A DNA stretch of 5,835 bases. Origin: Pseudomonadota bacterium. Its GTDB lineage: Bacteria > Pseudomonadota > Alphaproteobacteria > Sphingomonadales > Sphingomonadaceae. Where the stretch lies: positions 1 through 5,835 of the forward strand of contig JAFAED010000166.1 in the NCBI GenBank assembly GCA_023424275.1. The letters run 5' to 3'. Positions 1-5,835 of the stretch are shown here, one piece after another (position 1 is the stretch's first letter; the number at the start of each line of letters is the position of its first letter). The position numbers and the translations under genes are program-made. The notes beneath the pieces are model-generated. The model was not told the DNA's origin. It saw nothing but the letters and a program-made list of their open reading frames with translations, and made no database searches.

Positions 1-531
1 GAGCCGCGCCATCACCTTGATGCGGCTGACGACGACGGGCGCAACATGCGGCGGCATGCGGAGATGTTCGCGCAGCACGCCGTCAGCGCGCATGCGGACG
101 ACAAGCCCGCTTTCATAGGGTTCGATATGGATGTCGCTCACGCCCTGGCGCACCGCTTCGGCGATAATCGCGTTGATCAGGCGGATTGCGGGGGCATCGT
201 CGGCGCTGTCGAGCAGATCCTCGGCGCTGGGAATGCCGAGGTCGAGGTCGCTGCCGTCGAGCGACCCCGCCATCGCCGCCGCCGAGCTGTCAACGGCATA
301 ATGGTCGGACAGGAGGCGGTCGAAATCGGCGGCGTTCGCGGTCGCCACGCGCAGCGGCTGCGCCAGATAGCGCTTCACTTCGATCAGCACGGCCGGATCG
401 CTGCCTTCGCGCAGCGTGGCAAGCCAGACGCCATCCTCGCCGGGCGCGATGACCACGCCGTGCGTACGCGCAAAGCCGTAAGGAATATCGACCGGCGCCG
501 GGGGCGGCGCGGCCGGTTCGATGTCGCTCAC
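1..531 (-). CDS. gspE: Type II secretion system ATPase GspE, N-terminal part (cut by left edge)
   Basis: GspE is the hexameric cytoplasmic ATPase that drives the type II secretion pseudopilus; it docks on GspL and GspF at the inner membrane. The 177 codons present cover the N-terminal region. A Pro/Ala-rich start (residues 1-15) leads into a GspL-binding-type domain (about 17-82) and an acidic linker. The family signature then begins: DLLDSADDAPAIRLINAIIA (105-124), SDIHIEPYE (132-140), and the MRADGVLRE segment (147-155), ending in SRIKVMARL at the edge. The Walker A and B boxes, Asp and His boxes and tetracysteine zinc motif would lie beyond the window and cannot be checked. The start is GTG at 531, sharing GTGA with the gspD stop. 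A good ribosome site (GGAGA, 542-538) sits 7 nt upstream, and no in-frame ATG occurs before residue 87. Coupled translation with gspD is likely. PilB- or tadA-type ATPases are less likely given the gspC-gspD context. Confidence 0.95.
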   Translation of the reverse strand, partial: MSDIEPAAPPPAPVDIPYGFARTHGVVIAPGEDGVWLATLREGSDPAVLIEVKRYLAQPLRVATANAADFDRLLSDHYAVDSSAAAMAGSLDGSDLDLGIPSAEDLLDSADDAPAIRLINAIIAEAVRQGVSDIHIEPYESGLVVRMRADGVLREHLRMPPHVAPVVVSRIKVMARL

Positions 532-2741
532 GGATATTCTCCGGTGGGAGGCGCGGGCGCTTGCGAAACCGACGGCGGAATGTCGGTCGGGGTGATATTG
601 CCCCCCTCACCGCGCAATTCAGGCAGGTTGACCGGGCCGACGGTGACATCGGCGGCGCTCGGCTCGCTGGGCGCCGGCGGCACCGTTCCCAGATAGTCGC
701 GGACCAGCGTGTCGATCGCGGGTTCCTCGCCGGGGTTCCGTTGCAACTGGAAGTCGCGGATATAGCCATAGCGGCGCGCGGTCAGCGCGGCATTATCCTC
801 GCGGCTCTTCAGGATGGTCGGGCGGATGAAGACCATCAAATTGGTTTTCGACCGCGTCCGGCTGCGCGATTTGAACAGCTCGCCGATCAGCGGGATATCG
901 CTCAAAAGCGGGATGCGTTCGATTGTCTTGCGCTCGTCATCGTTGAGCAGCCCGCCGATCGCGAGGATTTCGCCGTCGTCGACCGTGAGCACGGTTTCGA
1001 ACGAGCGTTTGTTGAGGATGAGGTCGCTGTTGCGCGACGACACGGGGCCCGCAACGCTCGACACTTCCTGCCGCAGGAACAGCTTGACCTCGCCCGCGCC
1101 ATTGACCTGCGGCGTGACGTCGAGCTTGATGCCGACCTCTTCGCGCTGGACCGTGCGAAAAGCATTGTCGAAATTGTCGCTCAGCGCCTCGCCCGTCGTG
1201 ATTGGCACTTCCTGTCCAACGAGGAATTTGGCCGCCTGATTGTCGAGCGTGACGATATGCGGGGTCGCGAGCAGGTTCGACGTCGTGTCGGATTTCACCG
1301 CGTTAATAATCGCGCCGAACACCGTGTTCTTGCCGATATCGCCTGCAAAGCCCGCGAAGCCGCCGGTCGCGGTCAGCAGCGACGCCGCCGCCGCTTCCTG
1401 CAGGCTGTTGCCGAGCGAACTGTTCGTCTGGGTGACCGTCGTGTTGCCGTTCACCGTCGTCGTCTGCTGCGAGAGCTGGTTCGCCGCATAGGCGCCGCCG
1501 AGCGTCAGGATGTTGGGCTGTGCATTGCTATAGCTTGTCGCGACGAACGGAATATTCTTGCCGCCGAGCAGGAATTGGACGCCCAGCCTTTTGGCCGCGT
1601 CGTCGCCGATTTCGACCACGATCGCCTCGACGAGCACCTGTTGCCGGCGGCTGTCGAGTTGGCGGATCAGCTCGCCCAGCATGCGCTGCACTTCGCTGTT
1701 GGCGGCAACGATGATCGCATTCGCGCCCTCATAGCGCGTGACGATCGCGGGGCCGCGCGTCGAAATACTGCCCGTGCCGCCGGCGCCGGTCGATGCCGGA
1801 GCGCTTGCGGCGGGGGCCGGAGCCGCCGCGCCGCTGCCACCCGAAGAGGAGGAGGAAGATGACGACGGTGGCGGCAAGCCCGCCTTTTGCGCCGGATCGC
1901 TGCCGCCGCCGATCAATTGCTGGATCGTCGGCAACAGCGTTTCGGCATTGGCATGTTCGAGCCAATAGACGCGCAATTCGGTCCCGCCGGCAGCCTTCTG
2001 GTCGAGGTCGTTCGCCATCGAAACGAAGCGCGCAACGAGCGCCTGATCGCCGCGCAGCGCAATGGCGTTGCTGCTGTCGATCGGCACGATCGCGACCGGC
2101 GCCTGCGCGCCCTCGCCTGCTGCGGGAACGAGCGCCTGCAATGCGGCGGCGATCTCGCGCGCGCCGGCATTTTTCAGCGTGACGATCTGGCTGGTCGACG
2201 TATCGCGGTCGATGCTCGACGCAAGCGCACGGATCCGGCGGATATTGTCGGCGAAGTCCGCGACGACGAGGCTGTTGGCATTGCGGTTCGCGGTGAGCGA
2301 TCCCTGCGGGCTAACCAGCGGACGCAGCGTTTCGACCGCGGCAACCGCGTCGATGTGGCGCAGGCGGATGATTTCGGTGACGAACTGGTTTTGCGCCGCA
2401 CGGTCGCTGCCGATGCGTCCCGGCTGCGCCGCGGCGCCGTCGATCGGCTGGACGCGGTAGCTGCCGTTCGGCCCCGGAACGGCGACGAGGCCGTTCGACC
2501 GCAATGTCGCGAGGAAAATCTCGAAATATTCGCTGCGCGACAACGGCCTGTCGGTGACGACCGACACCTTGCCGTTGACGCGCCCGTCGATGACGAAGGT
2601 CCGCCCCGTGATACGCGCCGCATCCTGGATAAAGGCCCGGATGTCGGCGTCGCGGACGTTCAGCGTATATTGCGCCGATACCGCAGTCGGCGTGGCCGAA
2701 ATCAGGGCCGCTGCAAGCATGAGAGAAAGTTTGAGGCGCAT
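528..2741 (-). CDS. gspD: Type II secretion system secretin GspD
   Basis: GspD forms the multimeric outer-membrane channel through which folded proteins leave the periplasm. The 737-residue product starts with a Sec signal peptide (MRLKLS, hydrophobic core, likely cut after AVSA at residue 23). Next come the N0 domain (about 25-100, opening YTLNVRDADIRAFIQDAARI), N1 (about 118-180), N2 (about 183-250) and N3 (about 254-362). N3 is interrupted by a Ser/Ala/Pro/Gly linker at 290-325. The secretin core (about 366-645) contains LLATPHIVTLDN, VGQEVPITTG, VGIKLDVTPQ, QEVSSVAG and the signature DGEILAIGGLL followed by IPLLSDIPLIGELF; NLMVFIRPT closes it. An Asn/Gln/Thr-rich stretch at 418-446 falls where the cap gate lies in related secretins. 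After the S-domain-like RRYGYIRDFQLQ there is a Pro-rich tail of about 50 residues. The start is ATG, 5 nt after gspC, with only a weak AGG 4 nt upstream, so reinitiation after gspC is plausible. No pilotin gene is visible. Confidence 0.97.
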   Translation of the reverse strand: MRLKLSLMLAAALISATPTAVSAQYTLNVRDADIRAFIQDAARITGRTFVIDGRVNGKVSVVTDRPLSRSEYFEIFLATLRSNGLVAVPGPNGSYRVQPIDGAAAQPGRIGSDRAAQNQFVTEIIRLRHIDAVAAVETLRPLVSPQGSLTANRNANSLVVADFADNIRRIRALASSIDRDTSTSQIVTLKNAGAREIAAALQALVPAAGEGAQAPVAIVPIDSSNAIALRGDQALVARFVSMANDLDQKAAGGTELRVYWLEHANAETLLPTIQQLIGGGSDPAQKAGLPPPSSSSSSSSGGSGAAAPAPAASAPASTGAGGTGSISTRGPAIVTRYEGANAIIVAANSEVQRMLGELIRQLDSRRQQVLVEAIVVEIGDDAAKRLGVQFLLGGKNIPFVATSYSNAQPNILTLGGAYAANQLSQQTTTVNGNTTVTQTNSSLGNSLQEAAAASLLTATGGFAGFAGDIGKNTVFGAIINAVKSDTTSNLLATPHIVTLDNQAAKFLVGQEVPITTGEALSDNFDNAFRTVQREEVGIKLDVTPQVNGAGEVKLFLRQEVSSVAGPVSSRNSDLILNKRSFETVLTVDDGEILAIGGLLNDDERKTIERIPLLSDIPLIGELFKSRSRTRSKTNLMVFIRPTILKSREDNAALTARRYGYIRDFQLQRNPGEEPAIDTLVRDYLGTVPPAPSEPSAADVTVGPVNLPELRGEGGNITPTDIPPSVSQAPAPPTGEYP
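538..542 (-). promoter_or_regulatory. Ribosome binding site of gspE inside gspD
   Basis: GGAGA, read on the minus strand inside the last codons of gspD, stands 7 nt before the GTG start of gspE at 531. Together with the GTGA stop-start overlap it fixes the gspE start and indicates translational coupling. Confidence 0.7.
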
Positions 2742-2746
2742 AAAAC

Positions 2747-3634
2747 CTATTGCTTCGAGAGAAAGATGGCGACGGGAACCACGCTGGCGCCGCGTTCGAC
2801 TTCAAGCGACAATCGCGCGCCCGGCGCGATCTGGTTGGCAAGCGACGCGGCATCGCCCGCCGAACCGATCGGGCGGCCGTTGACCGAACGAATCACATCG
2901 CCTGGACGCAGGCCCGCCGCGCGGAATATCGCGCCATCGCCCTGCGGCTGGACGACCAGCCCGGTGACGCGGCCGTTTTCCGTGCGCGGGGCAAAACCGA
3001 CACCCGCCTTAAGGCCGGTCGGCGACATTTCGCCGCTCGCCGACATCGCATTGGCGGCGGCCGTCGACCCAGGATCGGGCGTCGGCGCGGGCAGCGGGCT
3101 TGCCGGGGCCGCCGCTGCCGCGTCTCCACTCTGGTCGAGGAACAGGCTTTCACGCGCGCCGCCGCGGTCGAGCAGCACATGGTCGAAGGCGACACCGACG
3201 AGCTTCACGCCCGGCGCAATCTCGTCGCCGATGGCATAGCTGTTCTGCACCCCGTCTTCGCCCGCGATGATCGCCGATCCGCCACCCGTCGCTTCATTGA
3301 TGTTGATACCGAACAGCGTGAGGCCGAGCGCGGTCACCGTTGCCGAGGCGGGGCCTTGCGCGCTGCTGCGGAAATAGGGATCGAAGCCCGAAAAGAGCGC
3401 ACGGCGCTCGGCGGGCGAGGCGATCACCGCGGCTTGCGGCTGCCAGGCGCCGAGCGGAGACAAGGGTGTGAGCAGCGTCCAGAGCAGGCGGACAAGCTGC
3501 CAGATCAGCAAGGCGGCGAGCAGGCCGACCAGCAACGCCGGCCAGATTTCGCGCGGCGAACGCGTGCCGCGGCGGAGCCACAAGGGCAGCGCGCGCGGCA
3601 GCCGAACGGCCGATCCGGACATCAGCGTCGCCAT
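2747..3634 (-). CDS. gspC: Type II secretion system inner-membrane protein GspC
   Basis: GspC spans the inner membrane once and connects the inner platform (GspL/GspM) to the N0 domain of GspD through its periplasmic HR domain. From the chosen ATG the product has 295 residues. It has a basic cytoplasmic N-terminus (RRGTRSPRE, 21-29), one membrane helix (about 31-55), an HR domain (about 98-168, with LTLFGININEA, SAIIAGEDGVQNSYAIGDEI and HVLLDRGGARESL), an Ala/Pro linker (171-197), and a C-terminal PDZ domain (about 205-293, with GLVVQPQGDGAIFRAAGL and PGDVIRSVNGRPI). The HR-plus-PDZ layout marks GspC rather than PilP-like proteins, which lack PDZ. An in-frame TTG at 3655 would add 7 residues, but it has no ribosome site. 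The ATG at 3634 has AGGGA 7 nt upstream and is preferred. It is the first gene of the gsp operon, with the candidate PhoB-controlled promoter just upstream. PDZ domains in this family are linked to substrate choice; the cargo here is unknown. Confidence 0.94.
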   Translation of the reverse strand: MATLMSGSAVRLPRALPLWLRRGTRSPREIWPALLVGLLAALLIWQLVRLLWTLLTPLSPLGAWQPQAAVIASPAERRALFSGFDPYFRSSAQGPASATVTALGLTLFGININEATGGGSAIIAGEDGVQNSYAIGDEIAPGVKLVGVAFDHVLLDRGGARESLFLDQSGDAAAAAPASPLPAPTPDPGSTAAANAMSASGEMSPTGLKAGVGFAPRTENGRVTGLVVQPQGDGAIFRAAGLRPGDVIRSVNGRPIGSAGDAASLANQIAPGARLSLEVERGASVVPVAIFLSKQ

Positions 3635-3641
3635 GAAATCG

Positions 3642-3646
3642 TCCCT
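3642..3646 (-). promoter_or_regulatory. Ribosome binding site of gspC (decides the start)
   Basis: AGGGA lies 7 nt before the ATG at 3634. A second purine run, GGGGGA (3653-3648), is too far from the ATG and overlaps the alternative TTG at 3655, whose own upstream sequence (TTTCAG) has no Shine-Dalgarno match. This favours the 295-residue product over the 302-residue one. Confidence 0.6.
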
Positions 3647-3675
3647 GTCCCCCAACTGAAAGAAGCCGTGCTGCG

Positions 3676-3703
3676 AATCGCCTAGGGGCGATTGATGACA
3701 ATC
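3676..3703 (-). other. Two overlapping small inverted repeats between the Pho box and gspC
   Basis: On the gspC strand GATTG-TCAT-CAATC (3703-3690, 5-bp arms) overlaps AATCGCC-CCTA-GGCGATT (3693-3676, 7-bp arms). They share 3690-3693, so only one could fold fully at a time. The first also overlaps the last PhoB-like half-site. They may be operator palindromes or leader-RNA hairpins, depending on the unmapped transcription start. The repeats themselves are certain; their function is not known. Confidence 0.35.
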
Positions 3704-3734
3704 AGTTGACCGGAAGATTACAGTTTTTTGTCAG
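3695..3734 (-). promoter_or_regulatory. Candidate tandem Pho box (PhoB operator) upstream of gspC
   Basis: Read on the gspC strand, four heptamers start exactly 11 nt apart, at 3734, 3723, 3712 and 3701: CTGACAA, CTGTAAT, CGGTCAA and TTGTCAT. Against the PhoB half-site CTGTCAT they match at 5, 6, 5 and 6 of 7 positions. The first pair with its AAAA spacer (CTGACAAAAAACTGTAAT) matches the 18-bp Escherichia coli Pho box at 16 of 18 positions when its allowed alternatives are used. The later spacers, CTTC and CTGA, are less AT-rich. Orientation agrees with known Pho promoters, where the repeats read on the coding strand. The last half-site ends 60 nt before the gspC ATG. A convincing -10 is not seen: TAGGCG (3684-3679) is at the usual 10-bp distance from the second box but is a poor match. 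PhoB control is inferred, not shown. Confidence 0.55.
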
Positions 3735-3764
3735 CCGGGCGAGTCCGCTGAGGTGGACCGCAGC

Positions 3765-3791
3765 CCTCCCCGCGCCGCCGGCCCGGGGAGG
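3765..3791 (-). terminator. GC-rich hairpin just after the TonB receptor gene, possible terminator
   Basis: CCTCCCCG (3765-3772) pairs perfectly with CGGGGAGG (3784-3791). Inside, after a one-base mismatch on each side, three further pairs can form around a three-base loop. It begins 11 nt after the receptor stop codon, the expected place for a terminator of that gene. However, the T-run (TTTT, 3792-3795) lies on the plus-strand side. Read in the receptor direction, the stem is followed by GGCTGCGG with no U-tract. It may therefore act weakly, protect the 3' end of the messenger, or stop antisense transcription entering the receptor gene. Confidence 0.4.
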
Positions 3792-3802
3792 TTTTCGGAA
3801 TA

Positions 3803-5835
3803 TCAGAATTTCAGCGAGGCGCTGAGCGAGAAGGTCCGGCCCAGCTTGTAACGGTTGAAATAGACCTTGTTGTCGCCCGATTCCTGCACTTCCTGATATT
3901 TGCGGCCGGTCAGGTTGCGCGCTTCGAACTTCAGTTCGATTTCCTTGTTCAGCAGCGACACGCCCTGACGCGCGACAAAGTCGAGCTGGATGCCCGGCTT
4001 TTCCTTGAGGTCGGGCTGAAGCGACGGACCGCGGCTGGTGACGCGCGGGCTGGCATAGGTCAGGAGCAGGGTTTGCTGCGACAGCTTGTCCTGATCCTCA
4101 AGACCGATTTGCAGATTAACCAGATGATCGGACTGGCCGGTCATCTTCGACCCGTCGAAGAAATAGTTGCTCGCATCCTGCACCACGCCGTTGATGACGG
4201 TGGTGTCGTCCGCGCCGACCTTGATCTCCGATTTGGTGAAGGTGTAATTCCCGATCAGGACCAGGCGGCGGCTGGCCCAAAAGGGCGAATCCGACAGCGT
4301 ATCGAGCGGGAAATATTTCTGCGCTTCGACCTCGACGCCATAAAGCGTGGCCTTCGGTGCGTTGGCGTAGCTGGTGTTGACCGATGAATCCGAAATCGAG
4401 GTATAGGTCTCGATCGGCCGGTCGATCGATTTGTAGAAGCCCGCCGCGGTAAAGCGCTGATCCTTGGCGAAATACCATTCATAGCGCAGTTCGGCGTTCC
4501 ACAGCTCGCTGTCGGTCAGCGACGGGTTGCCGCGGAACAGGCGGTTCGATTCCGGATCCTGATAGACCTGCGCGACAAGCTCGCGGAACTGCGGCCGCGC
4601 GATCGTCTTCGACCCGTTCAGGCGGAGCTGCATGTCGGGCGCGACTTCCCAGGTCAGCGTGACCCCGGGAAGCCAATAGTCGTTGTTCAGGTTGGTTTCG
4701 ACGATCGAGCTGCCGCCCGTCCCGAACAGATCGACCGGAACGACCGTCTGCTTGCCATCTTCGTAACGAACGCCGGCGTTGATGTTCACGCCGGGCACCA
4801 GCTCGGCCTGAAGCTGCGCATAACCGGCATGGGTCGTGAGGTCGGCCGCGAATGCCGCAGTGCCGTCCTGCGCCGAGGTCTCGATCAGCGAGATGTCATA
4901 AAGCTGGATCGTCGCGTCGGAGAGCAGATAGTCCGGGCGAAGCTGCGTCACCGCAACGGGCAGTCCCGACGCGCGGAACTGGAACGCCCGGCGGACCGAG
5001 GTGCGATGCGTGTCGGTATAGGCATAGCCGACCGTCGCGGTGATGTGCGAAGCGAGTTCGTACGACAGGTCGACACCGCCGGACCACAGATTCTCGTTGA
5101 GATCCGAGAAAGCGATCGTCGCATCCCCGCGATTGCCGCCAAGGTCGTTGACGAACTTGTCGCCGGTGGGATCCTGTTCGGTCGGCAAATTGGTACGGAC
5201 ATAGGTGAAGCCGCGTTCGTAGGGCGCCTCGCGCTGCGAATTGGCATAGGCACCGCGCAGGTCGACCTTGAGCCGGTCGAAATGGAATTCGCCGACGAAC
5301 TGGGTATTGATCAGCTGGCGCTCGTACCAGGCGGTGTCCTGCTTCATGATGTCGCGGCCGACCTGGTTCGCATCGGTACCGAGGGCGAGGCGCGCCTGTT
5401 TCAACGTGTCGCGGATATAGAGATTGGTCCAGCGCAGCTTGTGCTCGCCAAGTTCCAGCCCGAAACCGAGCAGCGCGTTCACCACGACGCGATTGTCGGT
5501 GACGACGCGGTTATAGCTGGTCTGCGGATCGCCCGACAAATCCTGTTCGACCGACGTCTGTTGCAGCGTGTCGCGCGTGCGCCACTTGTTGCTGATGCCG
5601 GCGGTCGCGATGATGCCGAGCTCGCCATTGGCAAAGGGGATCGTCGTGCCGCCGGTGATGCCCGCCGACCAGTTGACCGGGATATGGTTATTCTGTTGCA
5701 GCAGCGTCGTGGGCGCGTTGACCAGTTCCATCTGGATCGCTTCCAGGTCGTCCTGCGTGAAATCGGCGCCTTCGAGGATCGGCTTGCCGCTCGCAAGGGC
5801 CGCCTTGAGCAGCGGCGGGATGTCGCGCGTGCCGT
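3803..5835 (-). CDS. TonB-dependent outer-membrane receptor, C-terminal barrel (cut by right edge)
   Basis: TonB-dependent receptors import scarce nutrients such as iron complexes, vitamins and sugars across the outer membrane, using energy passed on by TonB-ExbB-ExbD. The frame stays open to the right edge, so the gene starts outside the window; 676 whole codons are present. An internal ATG at 5731 is not a believable start, because the receptor-like sequence continues unbroken upstream of it (GTRDIPPLL onward). What is visible is barrel: alternating amphipathic strands with aromatic girdles and long polar loops. Family-typical pieces include GYAYTDTHRTS, AGVRYEDGKQ, the IARPQFREL motif (about 4605-4578), FRGNPSLTDSELWNAELRYE, and near the end FEARNLTGRKYQ and RYKLGRTFSLSASLKF. 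The terminal Phe is the usual signal for barrel assembly. The signal peptide, TonB box and plug are not visible, and the substrate cannot be told. It is separated from gspC by a hairpin and a likely promoter, so it is probably a separate transcript. The type of receptor is common in sphingomonads and Caulobacter. Confidence 0.93.
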   Translation of the reverse strand, partial: GTRDIPPLLKAALASGKPILEGADFTQDDLEAIQMELVNAPTTLLQQNNHIPVNWSAGITGGTTIPFANGELGIIATAGISNKWRTRDTLQQTSVEQDLSGDPQTSYNRVVTDNRVVVNALLGFGLELGEHKLRWTNLYIRDTLKQARLALGTDANQVGRDIMKQDTAWYERQLINTQFVGEFHFDRLKVDLRGAYANSQREAPYERGFTYVRTNLPTEQDPTGDKFVNDLGGNRGDATIAFSDLNENLWSGGVDLSYELASHITATVGYAYTDTHRTSVRRAFQFRASGLPVAVTQLRPDYLLSDATIQLYDISLIETSAQDGTAAFAADLTTHAGYAQLQAELVPGVNINAGVRYEDGKQTVVPVDLFGTGGSSIVETNLNNDYWLPGVTLTWEVAPDMQLRLNGSKTIARPQFRELVAQVYQDPESNRLFRGNPSLTDSELWNAELRYEWYFAKDQRFTAAGFYKSIDRPIETYTSISDSSVNTSYANAPKATLYGVEVEAQKYFPLDTLSDSPFWASRRLVLIGNYTFTKSEIKVGADDTTVINGVVQDASNYFFDGSKMTGQSDHLVNLQIGLEDQDKLSQQTLLLTYASPRVTSRGPSLQPDLKEKPGIQLDFVARQGVSLLNKEIELKFEARNLTGRKYQEVQESGDNKVYFNRYKLGRTFSLSASLKF

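Noticed and set aside
46..696. Plus-strand open frame of 216 codons opposite gspE and the end of gspD
   Set aside because: The opposite strand encodes well-conserved GspE sequence through 1-531; the plus frame has shadow-like composition and no family feature.
2747..3655. gspC starting at TTG 3655 (302 residues)
   Set aside because: No ribosome site precedes the TTG, while the ATG at 3634 has AGGGA at 7 nt; the extra seven residues add nothing family-specific.
561..3685. Long plus-strand open frames opposite gspD and gspC (433, 450 and 311 codons at 561-1862, 1887-3239 and 2750-3685)
   Set aside because: They lie antisense to clearly recognised type II secretion genes, are rich in Arg, Ala, Asp and His as expected from reading GC-rich codons backwards, and show no recognisable domain, membrane segment or signal peptide.
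3717..3722. TGTAAT on the minus strand as a sigma-70 -10 box for gspC
   Set aside because: It matches 5 of 6 positions of TATAAT, but there is no acceptable -35 at 16-18 nt, and the same bases fit better as the second PhoB half-site.
4414..4431. Near-palindrome rich in CGATCG inside the receptor gene
   Set aside because: It is imperfect, lies within conserved coding sequence, and is explained by Ile-Asp-Arg codons in a GC-rich genome.
3803..5731. Receptor gene starting at the internal ATG 5731
   Set aside because: The frame is open upstream to the window edge with receptor-like sequence, and a start here would lack signal peptide, TonB box and plug; there is also no evident ribosome site.
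1..5835. Search for tRNA or rRNA genes, insertion sequences, CRISPR repeats and attachment sites
   Set aside because: No tandem spaced repeats, transposase-like frames with terminal repeats, or RNA-gene-like sequence were seen; the window is almost fully covered by four ordinary chromosomal genes.

Overview
The window looks like a chromosomal segment of a high-GC alphaproteobacterium, most likely a sphingomonad (Sphingopyxis, Sphingomonas or Novosphingobium type). That call rests on strong G/C third positions, the style of the TonB-dependent receptor barrel, and the form of the GspC and GspD proteins. It is an inference from protein character, not a database match. All four recognised genes lie on the minus strand and are read from high to low coordinates.

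Layout in order of transcription. (1) 5835-3803: the beta-barrel part of a large TonB-dependent outer-membrane receptor; its signal peptide and plug lie beyond the right edge. (2) 3802-3635: a gap of about 170 bp. It holds a GC-rich hairpin just after the receptor stop, then an AT-rich stretch with four 11-bp-phased matches to the PhoB half-site, then overlapping small inverted repeats leading into the next gene. (3) 3634-2747: gspC. (4) 2741-528: gspD. (5) 531-1: the first 177 codons of gspE, cut by the left edge. Only 5 nt separate gspC from gspD, and gspD and gspE share 4 nt. They therefore form one tightly packed operon in the usual type II secretion order, with further gsp genes expected beyond the left edge.

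How the parts work together: GspE is the cytoplasmic ATPase, GspC links the inner-membrane platform to the outer-membrane channel, and GspD is that channel. The receptor is an adjacent outer-membrane importer with its own transcription unit. The most interesting signal is the apparent double Pho box in front of gspC. It suggests that this secretion system is switched on by phosphate starvation, probably to export phosphatases or phytases. No RNA genes, mobile elements or CRISPR repeats were seen, and the long plus-strand open frames read as antisense shadows.
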